Notes: generated from the letters alone by a model not told the origin. A DNA stretch of 64,000 bases from Daphnia carinata (GCF_022539665.2 NC_081339.1:3838517-3902516), one strand, 5' to 3'; positions 24,701 through 38,672 are shown, counted from the stretch's first letter. Translations and numbers: made by a program.

Positions 24701-26617
24701 GTTTTTTATTTTTTTTTTTTTCTTTCCCCAATATTATACGTTGCTATCGTCACACAATGGATCGTGTTCGCTATGGTGAAAGGCATCGTTATTTCGTAGA
24801 TGTTTCCTCCTATACAGCGAAATCATCTTTCGATTTTTTGGCAAGGATATATCCATTCTTTTTCTGCCTGGACCACTCTACAGGTGCAGACTATGACTTG
24901 ACAATCTGAAATTTAAAAAAAAAGAAAAACGTTCAAGGATTTGAAAATTTCCCAGTAAAAAAGAAAGACAAAGGAAAACTATGACATGAATTATGGTTGA
25001 TGCTTTTCGTTTTGAACGTGAAAACGGATGGACTTGCTGCTCCATGCGGAAGTCTGTCAAGCGGAGCAAAAACCTAGAAAAACAAAGACACACGCACAAA
25101 AAAAAATGGCAGATGACTATGAGAATGATTGAATTCATTTATGCAACTTTGTTGTGATCGTGCTCTTTTCCTTTCGCAGTGTTGTGACAACTGCTGCAAA
25201 GCAAAAAGGGCCACATCAGATATTCATGTGTGGCTCGAAGCCCCAGCGCGGGGGGGTTACACGGTACATTATACAACTGTTGCTGAGCAAGAGCTGGACA
25301 AATCGACAGTGAGTTTGCTTGGACACCAGCCCATTTCGAAAAGGGAAAAAGGCTACGATCATAAGGCTCGTGGGGATCGTAAATCAAACTTGTTTTTTTC
25401 CCCTACTTTTACATTGGCTGCCTGTAAAAGAAAAAAAAAGACATTAGAAAAAAACCCGAAGAAAAAAAAGGTGAATAACATTTACGTAAAATAACCTTGA
25501 AAATCAACGTCCAAATAGAAAAAAAAGGAGTAACATCTCAAGAGGTGAATGTAACATGCAAACCAAAAAGGATTCTTTGCATTGGCAAAGAATAAGATAA
25601 ACAAGCTTGACGTTCTTATGGTTTACCGAACCCGAACGGATCGGTATTGCCCTTTACTCGTCCGAGATCAGATGCTAACCTTCTGCAATTGCGTGCTAGC
25701 CAATCATCTACCGAACATCTCTTTTTTCTTCTCCGGAAACAATGGGAAGATGCTTCTTTTTTGCACGTGGCGGGAGGAAATGCGCAACATTCCGTTCCTT
25801 GATTGATCGTCCGGCGCGGATGACATTTTATCGCCCATTCGCTATCCTATATTTAGTTAAGATTAGCAACGCGCATAAACAAAAGTTACCCCATCCTCTG
25901 AACGTCGACAGTTTTCGGGACTACGCGGACGAACGCACATTTGGATTGTCGTCGGACTGTTTCCCAAACTTGACATTCTAAAGATGCTCGAATAGCTGTG
26001 AACAGCAGAAAATCTTCTTTCAAATCCATTTTCCACTTGTTCCTTTTTGTTTTGCGCATCTAAGCATTCCCGACATGGAACGACTGTAAAGCCTTGCGAA
26101 CAACAAACGAAAAAAATAAAATAAAAATGGATGTCAAGCAAAGAAAAAAAAAGTAAGAGTGACTGGATGCTTTGATACAGTCACAGAGCGAGAAGGGCAT
26201 ACTGATGACATGCAACAATTCGAAGAAGAAATGTGCCTATAAATCTAGTGACATGACTCGGCAGACGATAACAATTCTACTTGGTTACAAGGGGATTAAA
26301 AAAAAAAAGTTACCATCAAAGTATAAAGTCCCATTTTCTTTGAAAGGTCAAGACGTTCGAAACGTTTCTTTTGCTTCTAATCTGTGTTTATCAGTCCATT
26401 AGTGCGTGTGCATATGGCGAAATGTTTGGCTTATTTGATTGGCTACTTGGAAAAGAATAGAAAGAATAAATAATTTTTTTTTTTAAAGAATGGATTACAA
26501 CAGAAGTACCTGGTACGTGATCGTTTTGGACTTATTCCACTTCACGGTGGTTATTTTGTGTCTCTTCTTGAAGAGCCCAACTGGCCTTGGATTTGTTGGT
26601 GCAGACATAATACCCAA

Positions 26618-26724
<107 letters not shown>

Positions 26725-26919
26725 CTGTACAGGAGAGCTGGATCTTCTTCGAGTTCTCTCTATTGCCGCTGGCTCAAACAGAGAGCCCAACCGGAGAAAT
26801 CCGAAAAAGCTGACCCGCGCGACCAGCAAACCAGCCAACCTTACGGGCGTGTTGTTGGTTGGATGGTGCATCCTTTTAGCCGCATACACTTGCACACCTC
26901 CTACTGCAAAGGGCTTGGC

Positions 26920-26928
26920 TATATAAAG
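26920..26928 (+). promoter_or_regulatory. TATA box of the eight-module CBM14 gene
   Basis: TATATAAAG lies in GC-richer sequence. Transcription would start near 26950. A noncoding first exon then runs to about 27064 (donor GTAAAA), followed by an acceptor TTTTTCAG at 27142 and the start codon at 27194. The spacing fits a normal TATA promoter. Confidence 0.6.
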
Positions 26929-27193
26929 GCACAGGATATCCACCAAAGAAACGGATAAAGACCTGAGCGTTTTTCGAATACGGTTCATCCTCAGACATCT
27001 TCCCGCACCCGCTGCCATCCAGTCCCCACAGTTTTTGTTTTGCTCATCTCCCGCTCTAAAGAAGGTAAAATAAAATTTCGATTTCATTATTATTTCATTC
27101 CTATTAACTTTCACTATTGTTTTAACTAGATAGATTTTTCAGAAAATAATTTCTTCATTTCACATATTGTGGGCATACCTGACATCCAGCAAA

Positions 27194-30100
27194 ATGATAG
27201 CCAGGCCCTTGCCGGTAAGTTAAGCAATTATTGCATGATTTCCTTGTAGTACCAACACGGGCTGCGTGCACAATTGTTGCGTGAATCTATAAAAGTACAT
27301 GTACAGAAAGAAAAGAAAGAAAAAAAAAACAACGACAGATGGGCGTAGGTAATTAAGTGTCAGTTAGCGAACTATCTCGAAGCTTGTTGAAGCTTTTCAC
27401 GCTCCGCCTACCGGTTGGCTAGACGGGAAGAAGCGCTGAGTCGGGCATTGGGGCGAAAGTGAAATCAACACACACGCAGCGAGCACTATTGTTGACCTTC
27501 CCTTTCTCTTTCTTCTCTACGCTGCTGGGCCGTCTGGGAAAAGATTTATCGACGTCGGGTTCCCTCAATCGCAAATGTCTTCCAGCAAAGGCTGGCCACC
27601 AGCTGCAAGGGGAAAAGTTTTTTTTCTGATCAAAAATACCGCATATTTATTCCAACCATATGCCGTCCCGAAAAGGGAGGAGGGTTTTTGATGTAAACAT
27701 AGCCTACAGTACCTTTATTTTTTTCGGTTTTCTTCTTCCTGGGTTTGGTAGGCCGAAAGAGCCTAGTCACGATATCCATCATGACTCCCCACGGGCCGAT
27801 TCACATTGCTTTAATGTAGGGTGCGTGTTATCTTCATTGTTCATGCCTACATGATTCATGATTTCCTCAAGACTTCTCTTTTTCATCACTGAATTTCTTT
27901 AACGAATTAAAAGTTACCTTCTGTCCTTGGGAGAATACGCCGTAATTGACTGTCAATTTTGAATTCCTTGCTTTGGGGCATAGTTCCATCAGCACACCCA
28001 TAGTGACATAAATTCAAGCTCAATCTCGTGTCAGGTGCTTTTTTTCTTCTTCTTCTTCTTTGGCATTTAAGGGTTTTGCCCAGAGGACGAAAAGGACACG
28101 TATGCACAATCCTTTTTTTTATATTAGGCTATTACGTTGACGTGATGTCTGAGCGAAGAAAACAACTTGTTTCATTTCACAGCTCAAAGTGTTGCGAAAG
28201 AGACGAGCCCAAAGATCGCGCCACTTGCGGTTTCTAGAAGATCCTTATAAGTCTTTTTTTAAAAAATAAATAAATAAATATCCGTTTAAAAGTTGTTTTT
28301 TTTCCCCTCATCTCCATCGGTGTCTGTTACCCAAACTTGTATGGAGTTCATCGCACACCGATCCGTATCGGGAGTCTGCGCTTTCCCCAGTTGACAACGA
28401 AACAGTTTGTCAGCCGTGTCACTGGGGCCACAAAGAAAGTTGATAAAAAATTCCTATGCATCTTTCCATATCGAGATGGGCATCAATCCTGAAATGTTTA
28501 CGTTTCAGTTCAAACCAGAAAATGAATTAACGAAAATCTCAACAATTCATTGAAATTACATTTCATTTTGATAAGAAAAGAAAATAGCATTACTGTTGGA
28601 AGATGTTTGCTTGTTTCTTTCATCATCCTCCTCCGCCGTAAGGCACTCAAGTTAACGATGGCGCCTATAAAATTGCTATCAAGGCATTCCGACCTAATGT
28701 TCGCTATAAAAATATCAAAACGAATAAGGACTCCTGTGAAGAGCATCTACTTAACGAGATGCTAAAGCCAACAGAAGAAGAAGAAGAAGAAAAAAAAAAA
28801 AATCTAATTTACCTTTTTCTGTTTTTAACAGTCACGGCTGATGGGATGTCTCGTCTTCATGATGGCGCTTTCCCTTTCCTGCAGGGTCACCCACGCAGAT
28901 AGAATTCTGAGCCGCCATAGTAAGTATAACTACGTTAGGACCGAAACACACTTAAAAGAAACGTCAAGGTCCATGGAAATTAACTATCGGACGTGTTATT
29001 TGAAATGCTAATTTTTTCTAGCTCGGGCCATGATGATTGACATGAGGGGCTTTCCAGACACGGAACCTTTCGTCTGCAAGGGCGCCGGTTTCCAACGGAA
29101 CGAGACCGACTGCACTCAGTTCTTCAGGTACCTAATCAGACAAGATAAAACAAGCATTTTCAATGTCAAAGTTTTTGAAGCAGAGTTTTTTTTTTGTTCA
29201 AATATCTTACTGTGTTTTTTGATTGACGTTGCAGATGCGTCGATTTCAACAACAATGGGAAGCACACCATTTTCCGCTTCATGTGCGGACCGATGGCCGT
29301 TTTCGACGAGAGTCGGTCACTGTGTACCGGCCCGGAGCTATCGGTCCCTCCGTGCCCCAAAGACCAACTGGACGCTTTCTTCGTTAGCATGAAGCCGATG
29401 GACTCTGGTGTACCTGCACCCCCTGCACCACCGTCCCCACCGTCGCCGCCTCCCACCTTACCTACCACGAAACCCCCAGTTGTTATATCAACACTTTCCC
29501 CTGCCACTGGACCCCCCATTCCAGTAACCCCGGCTCCGGCTCCGGCTCCAGTCCCTGCTCCCGCTCCAGCCCCAGCCCCAGCCCCAGCTCCAGCCCCTGC
29601 TCCAGCCCCTGCTCCAGCTCCGGCTCCAGCTCCAGTCCCTGCTCCCGCTCCAGCCCCAGCCCCAGCCCCAGCTCCAGCCCCAGCTCCAGCCCCAGCTCCA
29701 ACGCCAACCCCAACGCAACCTGATCTTCCCCCAATCGTGGTGATAAGTTCAACTGAAGCCCCTGTAACCGTGCCAGAAGCCCCCGTTACCCCAACTTCCC
29801 CACCAGTGGTGGTAACAATCCCAGTAATTACGACGCCTGCAGTTACATCACCGGTTGTTACCACTGCCCCAGAGATCATTACAACCACGAGTCCAGCACC
29901 TGTTGTAACAGTACCCGTAGTCACTGCGCCACCTGTAACAGTGCCTGTGGTCACTACACCACCTTTTACAGTGCCTCCAGTCACTACACCTCCCGTAACA
30001 GTACCTGCAGTCACTACCCCGCCCGTAACAGTACCCGTGGTCACTAGCGCGCCCATAACAGTACCCCCTGTTACTAATCCTCCACCTACTCTGGCCCCTG

Positions 30101-33100
30101 TCACTACCCCTGCACCTGTCACGGTCCCACCGGCTACTGCAGCCCCACCTACGCCATCATCGACGACGGTAGTCGTCACAGAGCCAACTCCTACAACTAC
30201 ACCTGAAACGGTAGGCGAAGGGTCTTCAATTGCATCGTTAATAGACGTCACTTCACCTGAAACTCCCGCCACCACAACGACGCCCTCGACGACCACCACT
30301 ACAACGACGACATCGACTACCATCACTCCGAGTACCGTGGTCATTCCCGCCCCAACTGATGACATCAAGGGTTTCATCACCATCGGCGATAAAGAAGTGA
30401 CACAGATCCAACAGCTGATTTCGACCATCACCGTTGTTCCAGGCGTCACTTGGGCAGTGACAAGTCAAGGCGATGGTTCCAAAATCGTCATCAAAGAGGA
30501 CGGCTCGAGCGAGACGACCTTCTCCGTCATTCCACCCGGTTCGTTCCTGATGATCAACACCACCCAACCAGGTGGATCGTGGACCAACATCGCCAACGGG
30601 TTGTTCACCACCAACACGACCACCACGTCCTTCCCACCTGGAACAACGTTCTCCATCGTTAAAGTTAGTCCTACAGGTCAAGTAATCAGCTGGCAAACTA
30701 TTCTCACCACGACATCCACCAGCACGTTGAGCGTTCCAACCAACAGCTTCGTCGGTTCGGTTCAATTCGTCAATCAGAAGGTCGTTACCATCGCGGGATG
30801 GACGTTCACCACGACGTACTTCACCACGGGTACAACCGTCAGCTCCTTCGGAGTTCTCCAGCCTTCCACGCCGTCCACTTCGTCTCAGACGACGATCACA
30901 ACCACATCAACTGTCGTCACTGGCGATCAACAATTCATTTCGGGTATCATCACTGTTGGAGGACAAGGTGAGCCCTCTGACGGCACCAAAGAAATCCGTG
31001 TGGCTGGAGGAGATTTGCTGGCCATCGTTCCACATGGCGGACAAGGGATCATCACTTTGATCGAAGAAGGTTCAACGAGCAGCACTGATTTCCCCATCAC
31101 TCCAGGATCCTTCCTTGGCGTCCTGGCTCCTAGTACGGGAGCTGGCATCGTTACCAACGTCGATCAATCCATTTTCACGTCGAACACGACCACGATCACC
31201 TTCCCAGCTGGCAGCACTGTCTCCATTCTAAAGGTCGGAGTGGATGGCAAATTAGTTCAAGTATCGTTCGTTCAACTCACTTCATCGTTCACGTTGTTCA
31301 CGAAAACGCAAAGCGTTGTTGGTATGGTTGTTACGACGAGCACTGGAGTTATCAGCAATATTGGAACAGGAAGTTTCAGCACACAGCCCGTGGCAGGATT
31401 ATCGAAACCCATCTATTTCGGTATCGTCAACATACATCCGAAACCGGACGTAACCCAAGTGGAATCGTTGTCGGGCATTATTCAGATCGGCGATACGACG
31501 TTCTTGCGTCCGCAGGAATCTGTCACGAACGTGCAGACAATCAAAATTCTTCCAGGCACGACGAGCGCCATTCTCGTTTTGGGCGAGATCAAAGTGACGG
31601 AGGAAGATGGCACTTCGATCAAACAGACTGCAATCTCCATTCCATCTGGCGGAATTCTTGGCATCGTCACGCAGACCAACGGCGGCGAAATTACTGGAAT
31701 TTCAAACGGCTACTTCACGACGACCACGACGCAGATCGTGTTCCCATTCGGCACGCGGTTCGGTATCGTCATCATCTTGCCCGACGGTACAATGAGCCTC
31801 CAACAGCCGATTGATACCACAATCAAAACGACCATCACCGTTCCAGTTGGAAGCGTTTTCGGCGTGTTGACGCTCTCTAGCCAAGGTGTGGTGACTGGAA
31901 TCGGCGCTGCTTCCTTCTCGACTCAGTACTTGCTTCTGACCGATTCGAACACCCCTAATGTTCCAGCAATGCTGGGCAATTTTGGCGTCGTTTACTTTAG
32001 CGAACAGTTCACGCTATCGCAATCGACCGTCATTAATTCAGCTTCTGTTTTACAACAACTCCAGACGATCTCCGTGATCGTTCAACTTGGGGTCAAGGAT
32101 TCTTTTAATGCAATCTCTTCGCTGTCTGTTCCATCGGGCTCATCTTTCGCAATTATTCCTAGTACAAGTCAGGGAGTCGTGACGGTAACTGAAGGAGGAG
32201 CTACATCGACCTTCACAGTTTTACCTGGCCAGTTGTTCACCATCTTCAACGTTCAAGATGCAACGGTAACTAACATTGGCGATCGCTTCTTTACAACCTC
32301 CACGACGACATTCTCTTTCGGACCTGGAAGTCAATACGGAATCATTAAAATCGGTTTGGAAGGGCAAATTATTTTAACTGAATTCACCCGAACGGCCCAA
32401 AGCGTCATCACGATCGTTGTTAGTCCAGGCAGCACAGTCGGTACGATCCAGCAGACCACTGATAGCAAAAACATCATTACCAGCATCGGTGGAGCTCCGT
32501 TTGCAATTAAAATTATGAACACAGTAAATCCATTTGTTTCAAGCGAATTTACCTCGTACGCAGCAGTTATTGACATAGGTGACGCCACAACAATTGTTCC
32601 ATCCGCACCAGTCACTCAGGTCCCAACCGCGGTACCTTCTGAACCCATCACACCTGAAACTAGCACTAGCTTGCCAACAGCGACCATTGCTCCCATTCCG
32701 GCTGTTGATGACATTAAAGGTTTCCTGACGATTGGCGAAAAAGAAATCATTCAAAATACACAACAAGTGACGCCATCTATCGACGTACCTTCCGGCAGCA
32801 CGTGGGGAGTAGTTAGCCAAGGAACTGGTTCTCAGATTGTAATCAGAGAACAAGGCTCCACCGAGACTACGGTGTCTGTTCCAGCAGGCGCAATCTTGGT
32901 CATCAATACCACCCAATCCGGTGGAGTGTGGACCAACGTTGCCAACGGCTTATTCACGACGAGCTCGACCACGACGTCCTTCCCACCTGGAACGACATTT
33001 TCGATTGTTAAAGTAGGAGCAACTGGCCAAATCATCAGCACGCAAACAATTCTTACCACTACAGCGACGTGTTCGATAACTGTGCCCACCAACACCTTCG

Positions 33101-35784
33101 TCGGGTCAGTTCAATTTTTCAATCAGCGAGTTGTTACCATCGGAGGGTGGACTTTCACCACGTCCTACTTCACCACGGGTACAACCACCAGCTCGTTCGG
33201 AGTCCTCCAACCATCCACTACGACCACGACGACTAATTCTCAAACAGTTATCACAACCACGTCGACGGTCATTACTGGAGATCAGCAATTTGTTTCGGGA
33301 TTCATTACTGTAGGTGCACCGGCCGAGTCTTCGCAACCAACAGAGGATCTGACCGTTCCTGGAGGCAATGTTTTAGCTATTATACCGCAAGGTGGAAACG
33401 GAATTATCACAGTTATTGGAGAAAATCAACAAGAATTCACAATCACACCTGGAACTTTCCTCGGCGTCCTTACTCCCAGCAATGGAGTGGGTACTGTCAC
33501 GAATGTCGTCAAACCCATGTTTACAACCTCATCAACGACCATCACATTCCCGGCTGGCAGCTCCGTTTCCGTTTTCAGGGTTGGAATCGATGGCAAACTT
33601 GTCCAAATTTCAGTTGTTCAATTCACGACTACGTTCACCATCGTAACTAGCTCGCAGAGCTTCGTAGGACTCGTTGGCACGACGAGCTCAGGAACATTGC
33701 AAACCATTGGAACTGGAACTTTCAGTACGCAAACACTTACAGGATCAACTGCTTCAGTTGTTTTTGGAGTTTTAAATCTGAACTCTGTCGAAACTTCCCA
33801 AGTCGAGTCTTTGTTTGGATTTCTCCAGGTCGGAGATGCCACATTCCTGAGCCGGCAAGAATCAGCTGTTGCAGCGCAGACTGTATCGATCCCTGCGGAT
33901 TCGACGAGTGCCATAATGGCATCCGGAGACATCAAAGTAACTGAAGAAAGCGAAACGTCTTCCAGGCAAACGACGTTCTCACTCACGTCTGGAGGCATTT
34001 TCAGTATGGTATCTACAACAGGAGGACAAATTAGCGGAATCTCTAACGGCTACTTCACAACCAGTCAAACCACAATCACCTTCCCATCGGGAGCCACACT
34101 TGGCATCATGATGATACGACCGGATGGAACGATGATCGTGCAGAATCCCATTGTCACCATAGATAAAACAACCATCACCGTTCCCTTAGGTAGCATTTAC
34201 GGCTTGATTGTCCTGTCCGCTCAGAATGTCGTGACTGGAATCGGGGCGGCCTCCTTCACCACTGAAAACTTGTTGGTGAGCGACTCCACTGGCCCCGACG
34301 TGCCTGCTGTATTGGGCAATTTCGGCGTGATGTACTTCCGCGAGCGATTCCAACTGTCTCAGTCGATCGTCATTAGCTCGGCCCAGTTTTCTGCTCAGCT
34401 CCAGACGATTTCGGCCATCATCCAACTGGGCGTCAAAGATCAATTCGCATCCGTGCTCGACTTGGCGGTACCAGCAGCTAGCTCCGTTGGTATCATACCT
34501 TACAAAGAACAACGCGTTGTGACGGTGAATGAAGGAGGGTCAACATCAACTTTCACCATATTACCTGGGCAGATGTTTGCTCTACTGAACGCCCAGGGAG
34601 CGATTGTGTCCAACATTGGCGATGGATTCTTCACGACGACGACGACTGCCATGTCGTTTGGAGCTGGAACGATCTACGGAGTTGTTAAAATCGGCTCAGA
34701 CGGTTTAATGATTTCGACGGAATTCACACGTACCTCACAGGCTAGTTTCACTGTCAGTGTGACATCTGGAAGCACAGTGGGTATCCTTCAATTTGAATCG
34801 GAAAGTCGTCGTGTCATCATCAGCATCGGAGGCGCTTCTTTCATCACTAGAACTCTGACATCTATCAGCTCTTCCAGCTCAGTGGGTTCTGTAGGATTAC
34901 TGGACATCGCGGGATCTGCCACAGCTTTAATTACAACCACATCCAAACCGACCATCACGACCCCGCAGCCTCCTGTCGCAGGTTTTGCCATCGACTGCGC
35001 ACTCAACCAACTCCATCAATTCCCACTCGATTGCTCTCGATTCTACCAGTGTTACGGAGAAGGTGAAGATCGCACTGTTTACATCTTCCCTTGCGCTCCA
35101 GGGCTCGTCTTTGACGAAGCCACGTCTCAGTGCTTGACCCCGTCTGAAGGTGCGTGCGATGATATCACGTCCATCACCGATCCAGCAAGCTCTTCCGAAG
35201 GCGTTGGTGGCTTTTTCCAAATCAATTGCTCGGGCGAACTCTATCGCTATCCCTTGAACTGTAATAATTTCTATCAATGTTTTAAAACTGACAATGGCCA
35301 AGAAACCATTTACGTCTATTCCTGCGCCACTGGGTTGGTCTTTGATGAGGAATCCAGGACATGCCGCTTGCCCAGCGAAGCTTCCTCGTGTTCGGTTAAC
35401 AGCAAACTCTTCAGATCGCCATCGATTCTCTTCCAGCTGAGGCAGAAAATCGATGTCGTATCGCTCATTCCTTCTTCGAGAATTCTGGTCGAGCAAAAGA
35501 GCCTTTCGGGCAGTTCCAGCGTCTCGGAGGTTTCTTTTAGCCAACCGCATCAGACGGGAAGAGGATCCACCAAACGGAAAATGGGATACACTGAAGAGAC
35601 GCAGCAAAAGGTTGAACAGCGTCGAATCCATACGGAGCTCCGCCAAGGCAAAGAATCCAAATCCACAGTGGCCGTTACAGGTAATTTTAGGCCGAGGCTG
35701 TTCGACTCCAGTGTTTACGGCGTCCGCATTAGTCCTCTTTCCAAAAGCCTGTTCGGTCAAAGCAAGCCAAATGAAAACAAATAA
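27194..35784 (+). CDS. Giant secreted CBM14 mucin with eight beta-rich modules
   Basis: Coding exons 27194-27214, 28832-28919, 29022-29127 and 29235-35784 are all in phase and give about 2,254 aa. Residues 1-33 form a split signal peptide. A CBM14 chitin-binding domain (about 55-112) is followed by a P/A/T-rich mucin-like linker (115-446). Two blocks of about 783 aa then follow, starting at about 447 and 1230, each containing four related modules. Two CBM14 domains with the CxxFYQC/PCAPGLVFDE pattern (about 1989-2125) and a basic Ser-rich tail to 2254 end the protein. The modules repeat the pattern GxIxIGD, VPxGS, VxEEG, an FTTxTTTxxFPxGT signature, and VVTxIGxxSFST. I recognise no named family in them. 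The protein should be extracellular and bind chitin at both ends, as in cuticle or peritrophic matrix; that role is inferred. Two relatives lie downstream. Confidence 0.9.
29530..29712 (+). repeat. Coding Pro-Ala repeat (6-bp units)
   Basis: Tandem CCNGCN hexamers encode runs of PAPAPA with an occasional PVPA. Because the third codon positions vary while Pro-Ala is kept, this looks maintained as protein, not neutral slippage. It lies in the linker between the N-terminal CBM14 and the modules. The antisense frame reads as Gly/Ala repeats and is an artefact. Confidence 0.85.
30358..32706 (+). repeat. Four-module block 1 of the giant CBM14 protein
   Basis: The block begins at DDIKGFITIGD and is 2,349 bp long. 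Module starts are near 30358 (A), 30925 (B), 31462 (C) and 31972 (D). Each module has a GxIxIG start, a VPxGS strand, a VxEEGST strand, FTTxTTTxxFPxGT and an IGxxSF close. Short PSEPIT-type linker sequence ends the block. Confidence 0.85.
32707..34920 (+). repeat. Four-module block 2 of the giant CBM14 protein
   Basis: It begins DDIKGFLTIGE and follows block 1 in the same module order A-B-C-D. Corresponding modules of the two blocks are far more alike than neighbouring modules within a block. Duplication of the whole four-module block is therefore the latest step. Confidence 0.85.
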
Positions 35785-38548
35785 GAATTAGATGATGCAA
35801 TTTTTGAAAAAAAATATATGGTGAAAGTTAAAAAAAAAAAATGCAATATATTTTACATAGTCTGGCAAATTTCAGTACCAGTTTTAAAATCAAAAAGAAA
35901 AAAGGAAAAAAAAAGGAAGGGAATACTTTCTGTGCATTTCGGTAAGTTTTGTCTATAATGCGAATTGTGAACTCATGGCCATAGAGATTGTCCCGATTGT
36001 TTTGTCGTGAAATGATAATCTGGAAATACAATTCACCGTCACGATATCTCTTCATTTTCATTCTAATTTTGTTACTTAAATTGCGCCATAGACAGGCGTA
36101 AGTTGCATATCCTATCGGTTTTTTAAACCTATTCTTAGGGTCACATGCTTCACAACTACTTCAGAGGTGAGGTCCTTAATAAAGCATTACTAATTTGTTT
36201 TCAAAAGACAAACTTACGTTAGGCAATTCGAATTATTAACACTTCTATCTGATTGTAAATTATATTATAATAAACTGGTCATCATAGTTACCTGGATAAT
36301 TTATTTGCAATTCCTCGTTGACTTCCTATACTTTTTCGAAGTCCAACCTCTGCATCCGATTTTTTGAAATGGCAGAGATGCTGTCGAGATGGATGGCCCC
36401 GCGCAGCTCTGCTAATTGTGGTTAAAAATAAATTGTAAATGTACCGAATTAATCTAAAAGATATTGTTTTGGAACAATGAAACAGAGTTTTAATAATAAC
36501 TAACCTGGAATAGGATTTGTATCATCCCAACTCTGGCGTTAGTACGTGCTCGCTAATGGAACAGCGATCAAGTTAATGTCAATTCGATGTCGAAGAGATA
36601 AATCAATACTGGTGAAAAGATATTGTAACGCGTTTTCTATGACCAGGTTTAACATTCCTTTGCTGAAACTTACCAGGTCCAGTAGCAATTCCAATCTTTC
36701 GGACCAAGGACTGATGCTTTCTTTTGAAGAATATTCAATCGAATCCGCTTTGTTCCATAGTTTGCTGGAGATAGCTGCATGTTGATTTGTTTGCTTCCAG
36801 TCAATGCAGTTGCACACCAGCGTTTTTCACTAAGGCAAAGGCCATTTTTTTTTCACATATAGAAGATGTTTCTTTGTAGTCTTCAGCCACAACAATTAGT
36901 TGCCTTTAAAAAAAGTGGTCCTTCACGAGGAATGCCGTGATATCTCAGTTGTCCATTATCTTTGCGATCTATGTAAATAAAAACCATAATAACCATATAC
37001 TGAAGAAATTGACTTTAGAAAGGAGACTTGCCACTGTTGTCCGGTCGTCGAACAAATCGGCTGAAATTCCCAAGCTATTTTCGCTTAGTTCCAGGCGCCC
37101 AAACAAATGCGCTGTGACAGCTAAACGGTGTAATTGATTACCACGTTAAACCAGGAACACGGCTCTCCTTTATCAAACAGCAGGAAAAAGTTAACAAGCA
37201 TGACATGACCATGGTTTGAAATTTAAATTTCAAAACCTGTCACTGTCCCTATTCACAACCTAAGTTTCAGTTTAACTTGGGACTGCATTTTACCACTCTA
37301 TTAAGAAAACTCGTTGTAACAATGAAAAACGCCAACATTCCCTTTACTTCTAATAGTTGCATCAAAACTTAGTGACTTACCAAATCAGTTGTCAGTTTCA
37401 TGATGGCGGAATGCTGGCAAGTATCAGACACTCACGTCATCATCAAATTAAGTATCGATCGTGGATGCTTTCTCAGGACGGAGTTCAATGGAACGATGCA
37501 GACTGGGTCCTTGATGACTATAATAAAAAAAAGAGCTTTAGTTGGCACGTTAAAGTTCATTTATAGGCATAATGGAAAGAAAACTTAAAACTCCATTGAA
37601 GGAGCGTCTTGCCGAAACCTGATAGTTATCTCGAATGAATTATTACAATAGATGTAGTCGTAGTCGTTGGATCTATCCTCCTAAACTTCATCTGACTTCA
37701 AATGCCACGCTATACCGATCGGGTATGCAAATCCATGATGGCATCTAAAAGAAATGAATAAAAGAAATACGAGGCCAGTCCGACACACTCAGAGATTATT
37801 TACTGATCGAGGAGCTTTTCCAAATAAGAAATTTAACGTCGGATGTCGTCCAACGTCCAGTTCGATTATCCACCAAATCCATGAAGGGCATGAAAGCACC
37901 TGAATCCAAATAGAAAAATAACGGTTAGCAGTAAGTAAATTGTTTTCATTATTCTTACTCGAAGTGACATTACAACAACAACCAACAAAGAAAGCCAGAC
38001 CAACAAAGAATGCCATGATGGAATACCTTTTCAACATGCTGTACACGATGTCAAAAAGGTCCTCTTTGCATTCGCGTGCGCGGTCAACAATAATTGCATT
38101 GTTTTCGCAATGATCGTGACTGCCCAGGTTGGGTATTCGAAAGGCCACCGCGTGTTGCTGAGCATATTTAGACGATCGAGACACAATCGCAATAAACAAT
38201 AGCATCTTCTCGGCAGATGGACGGTCACATTTCGAAGGTGAGGGAATTATTTATCGACGACCTGGCTATGTATACGTCATGTCTTCCCGGGTTTTGTTAC
38301 GTGGCCTTGACTCGTGCTGGCAACGACACATAAACATGTGCATCGTTTTTTTTTCTCTACGCTTTGCCCCATGCGGGTTTCCTTACGAAGATGAAGCGCG
38401 GCACAACTATCGAATTCTCGAACAATGTGTCTGCTCGCCGTGGTACCCAACTTGCGAATAATCACATGCGTTATGTAAGTTTAAAAAAAGAAAGAATTGC
38501 AGCTTATGGACTTGAACGATGCACTTGCCTTTGCGTTCGAATCCGCCG
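35785..38548. other. Spacer between first and second CBM14 mucin genes
   Basis: On the plus strand no gene is seen. On the minus strand, several open pieces between about 36.4 and 38.2 kb look like exons of an old gene (see the separate entry at 37796-38205). Other pieces, such as minus 36539-36817 and the piece around 36970-37130, are open but do not join in a consistent frame. Confidence 0.4.
37796..38205 (-). other. Possible small membrane-protein gene, two exons
   Basis: On the minus strand, a frame from ATG at 38205 runs to 37959, where a donor (CGA then GTAAGA) can splice to an acceptor ending GATTCAG before 37899. The frame stays open to TAA at 37796-37798, giving about 116 aa. It contains a membrane-like stretch (MAFFVGLAFFVGCCC) preceded by RECKEDLFDIV, which faintly recalls the last membrane segment of tetraspanin-type proteins. 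The match is too weak to name. It could be the 3' end of a longer or decayed gene. Confidence 0.28.
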
Positions 38549-38557
38549 TATAAAAAG
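38549..38557 (+). promoter_or_regulatory. TATA box of the second CBM14 mucin gene
   Basis: TATAAAAAG lies 124 bp upstream of the proposed start codon at 38673 and predicts transcription from about 38580. It supports the short first coding exon chosen for this gene. Confidence 0.55.
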
Positions 38558-38672
38558 AGAGCTTTTTCGGAAACATTTTGCACTGCGATTTCTTGGCTGG
38601 TATCGTCGAGACATCTTATTACAGAGCTGAGCGCGGAAAACATTTTTTTTTTGCTCCACGTCCATCCATACG

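Noticed and set aside
29166-30449. A 427-aa minus-strand open frame rich in Gly/Ala/Val
   Set aside because: It is the antisense of the P/A/T-rich linker; codon repeats keep every frame open. The plus strand carries the conserved domains.
30253-30765. Minus-strand 170-aa frame, and many similar antisense frames up to 277 aa across the giant gene
   Set aside because: They lie inside a 6.5-kb exon with clear homologous repeats and CBM14 domains on the plus strand.
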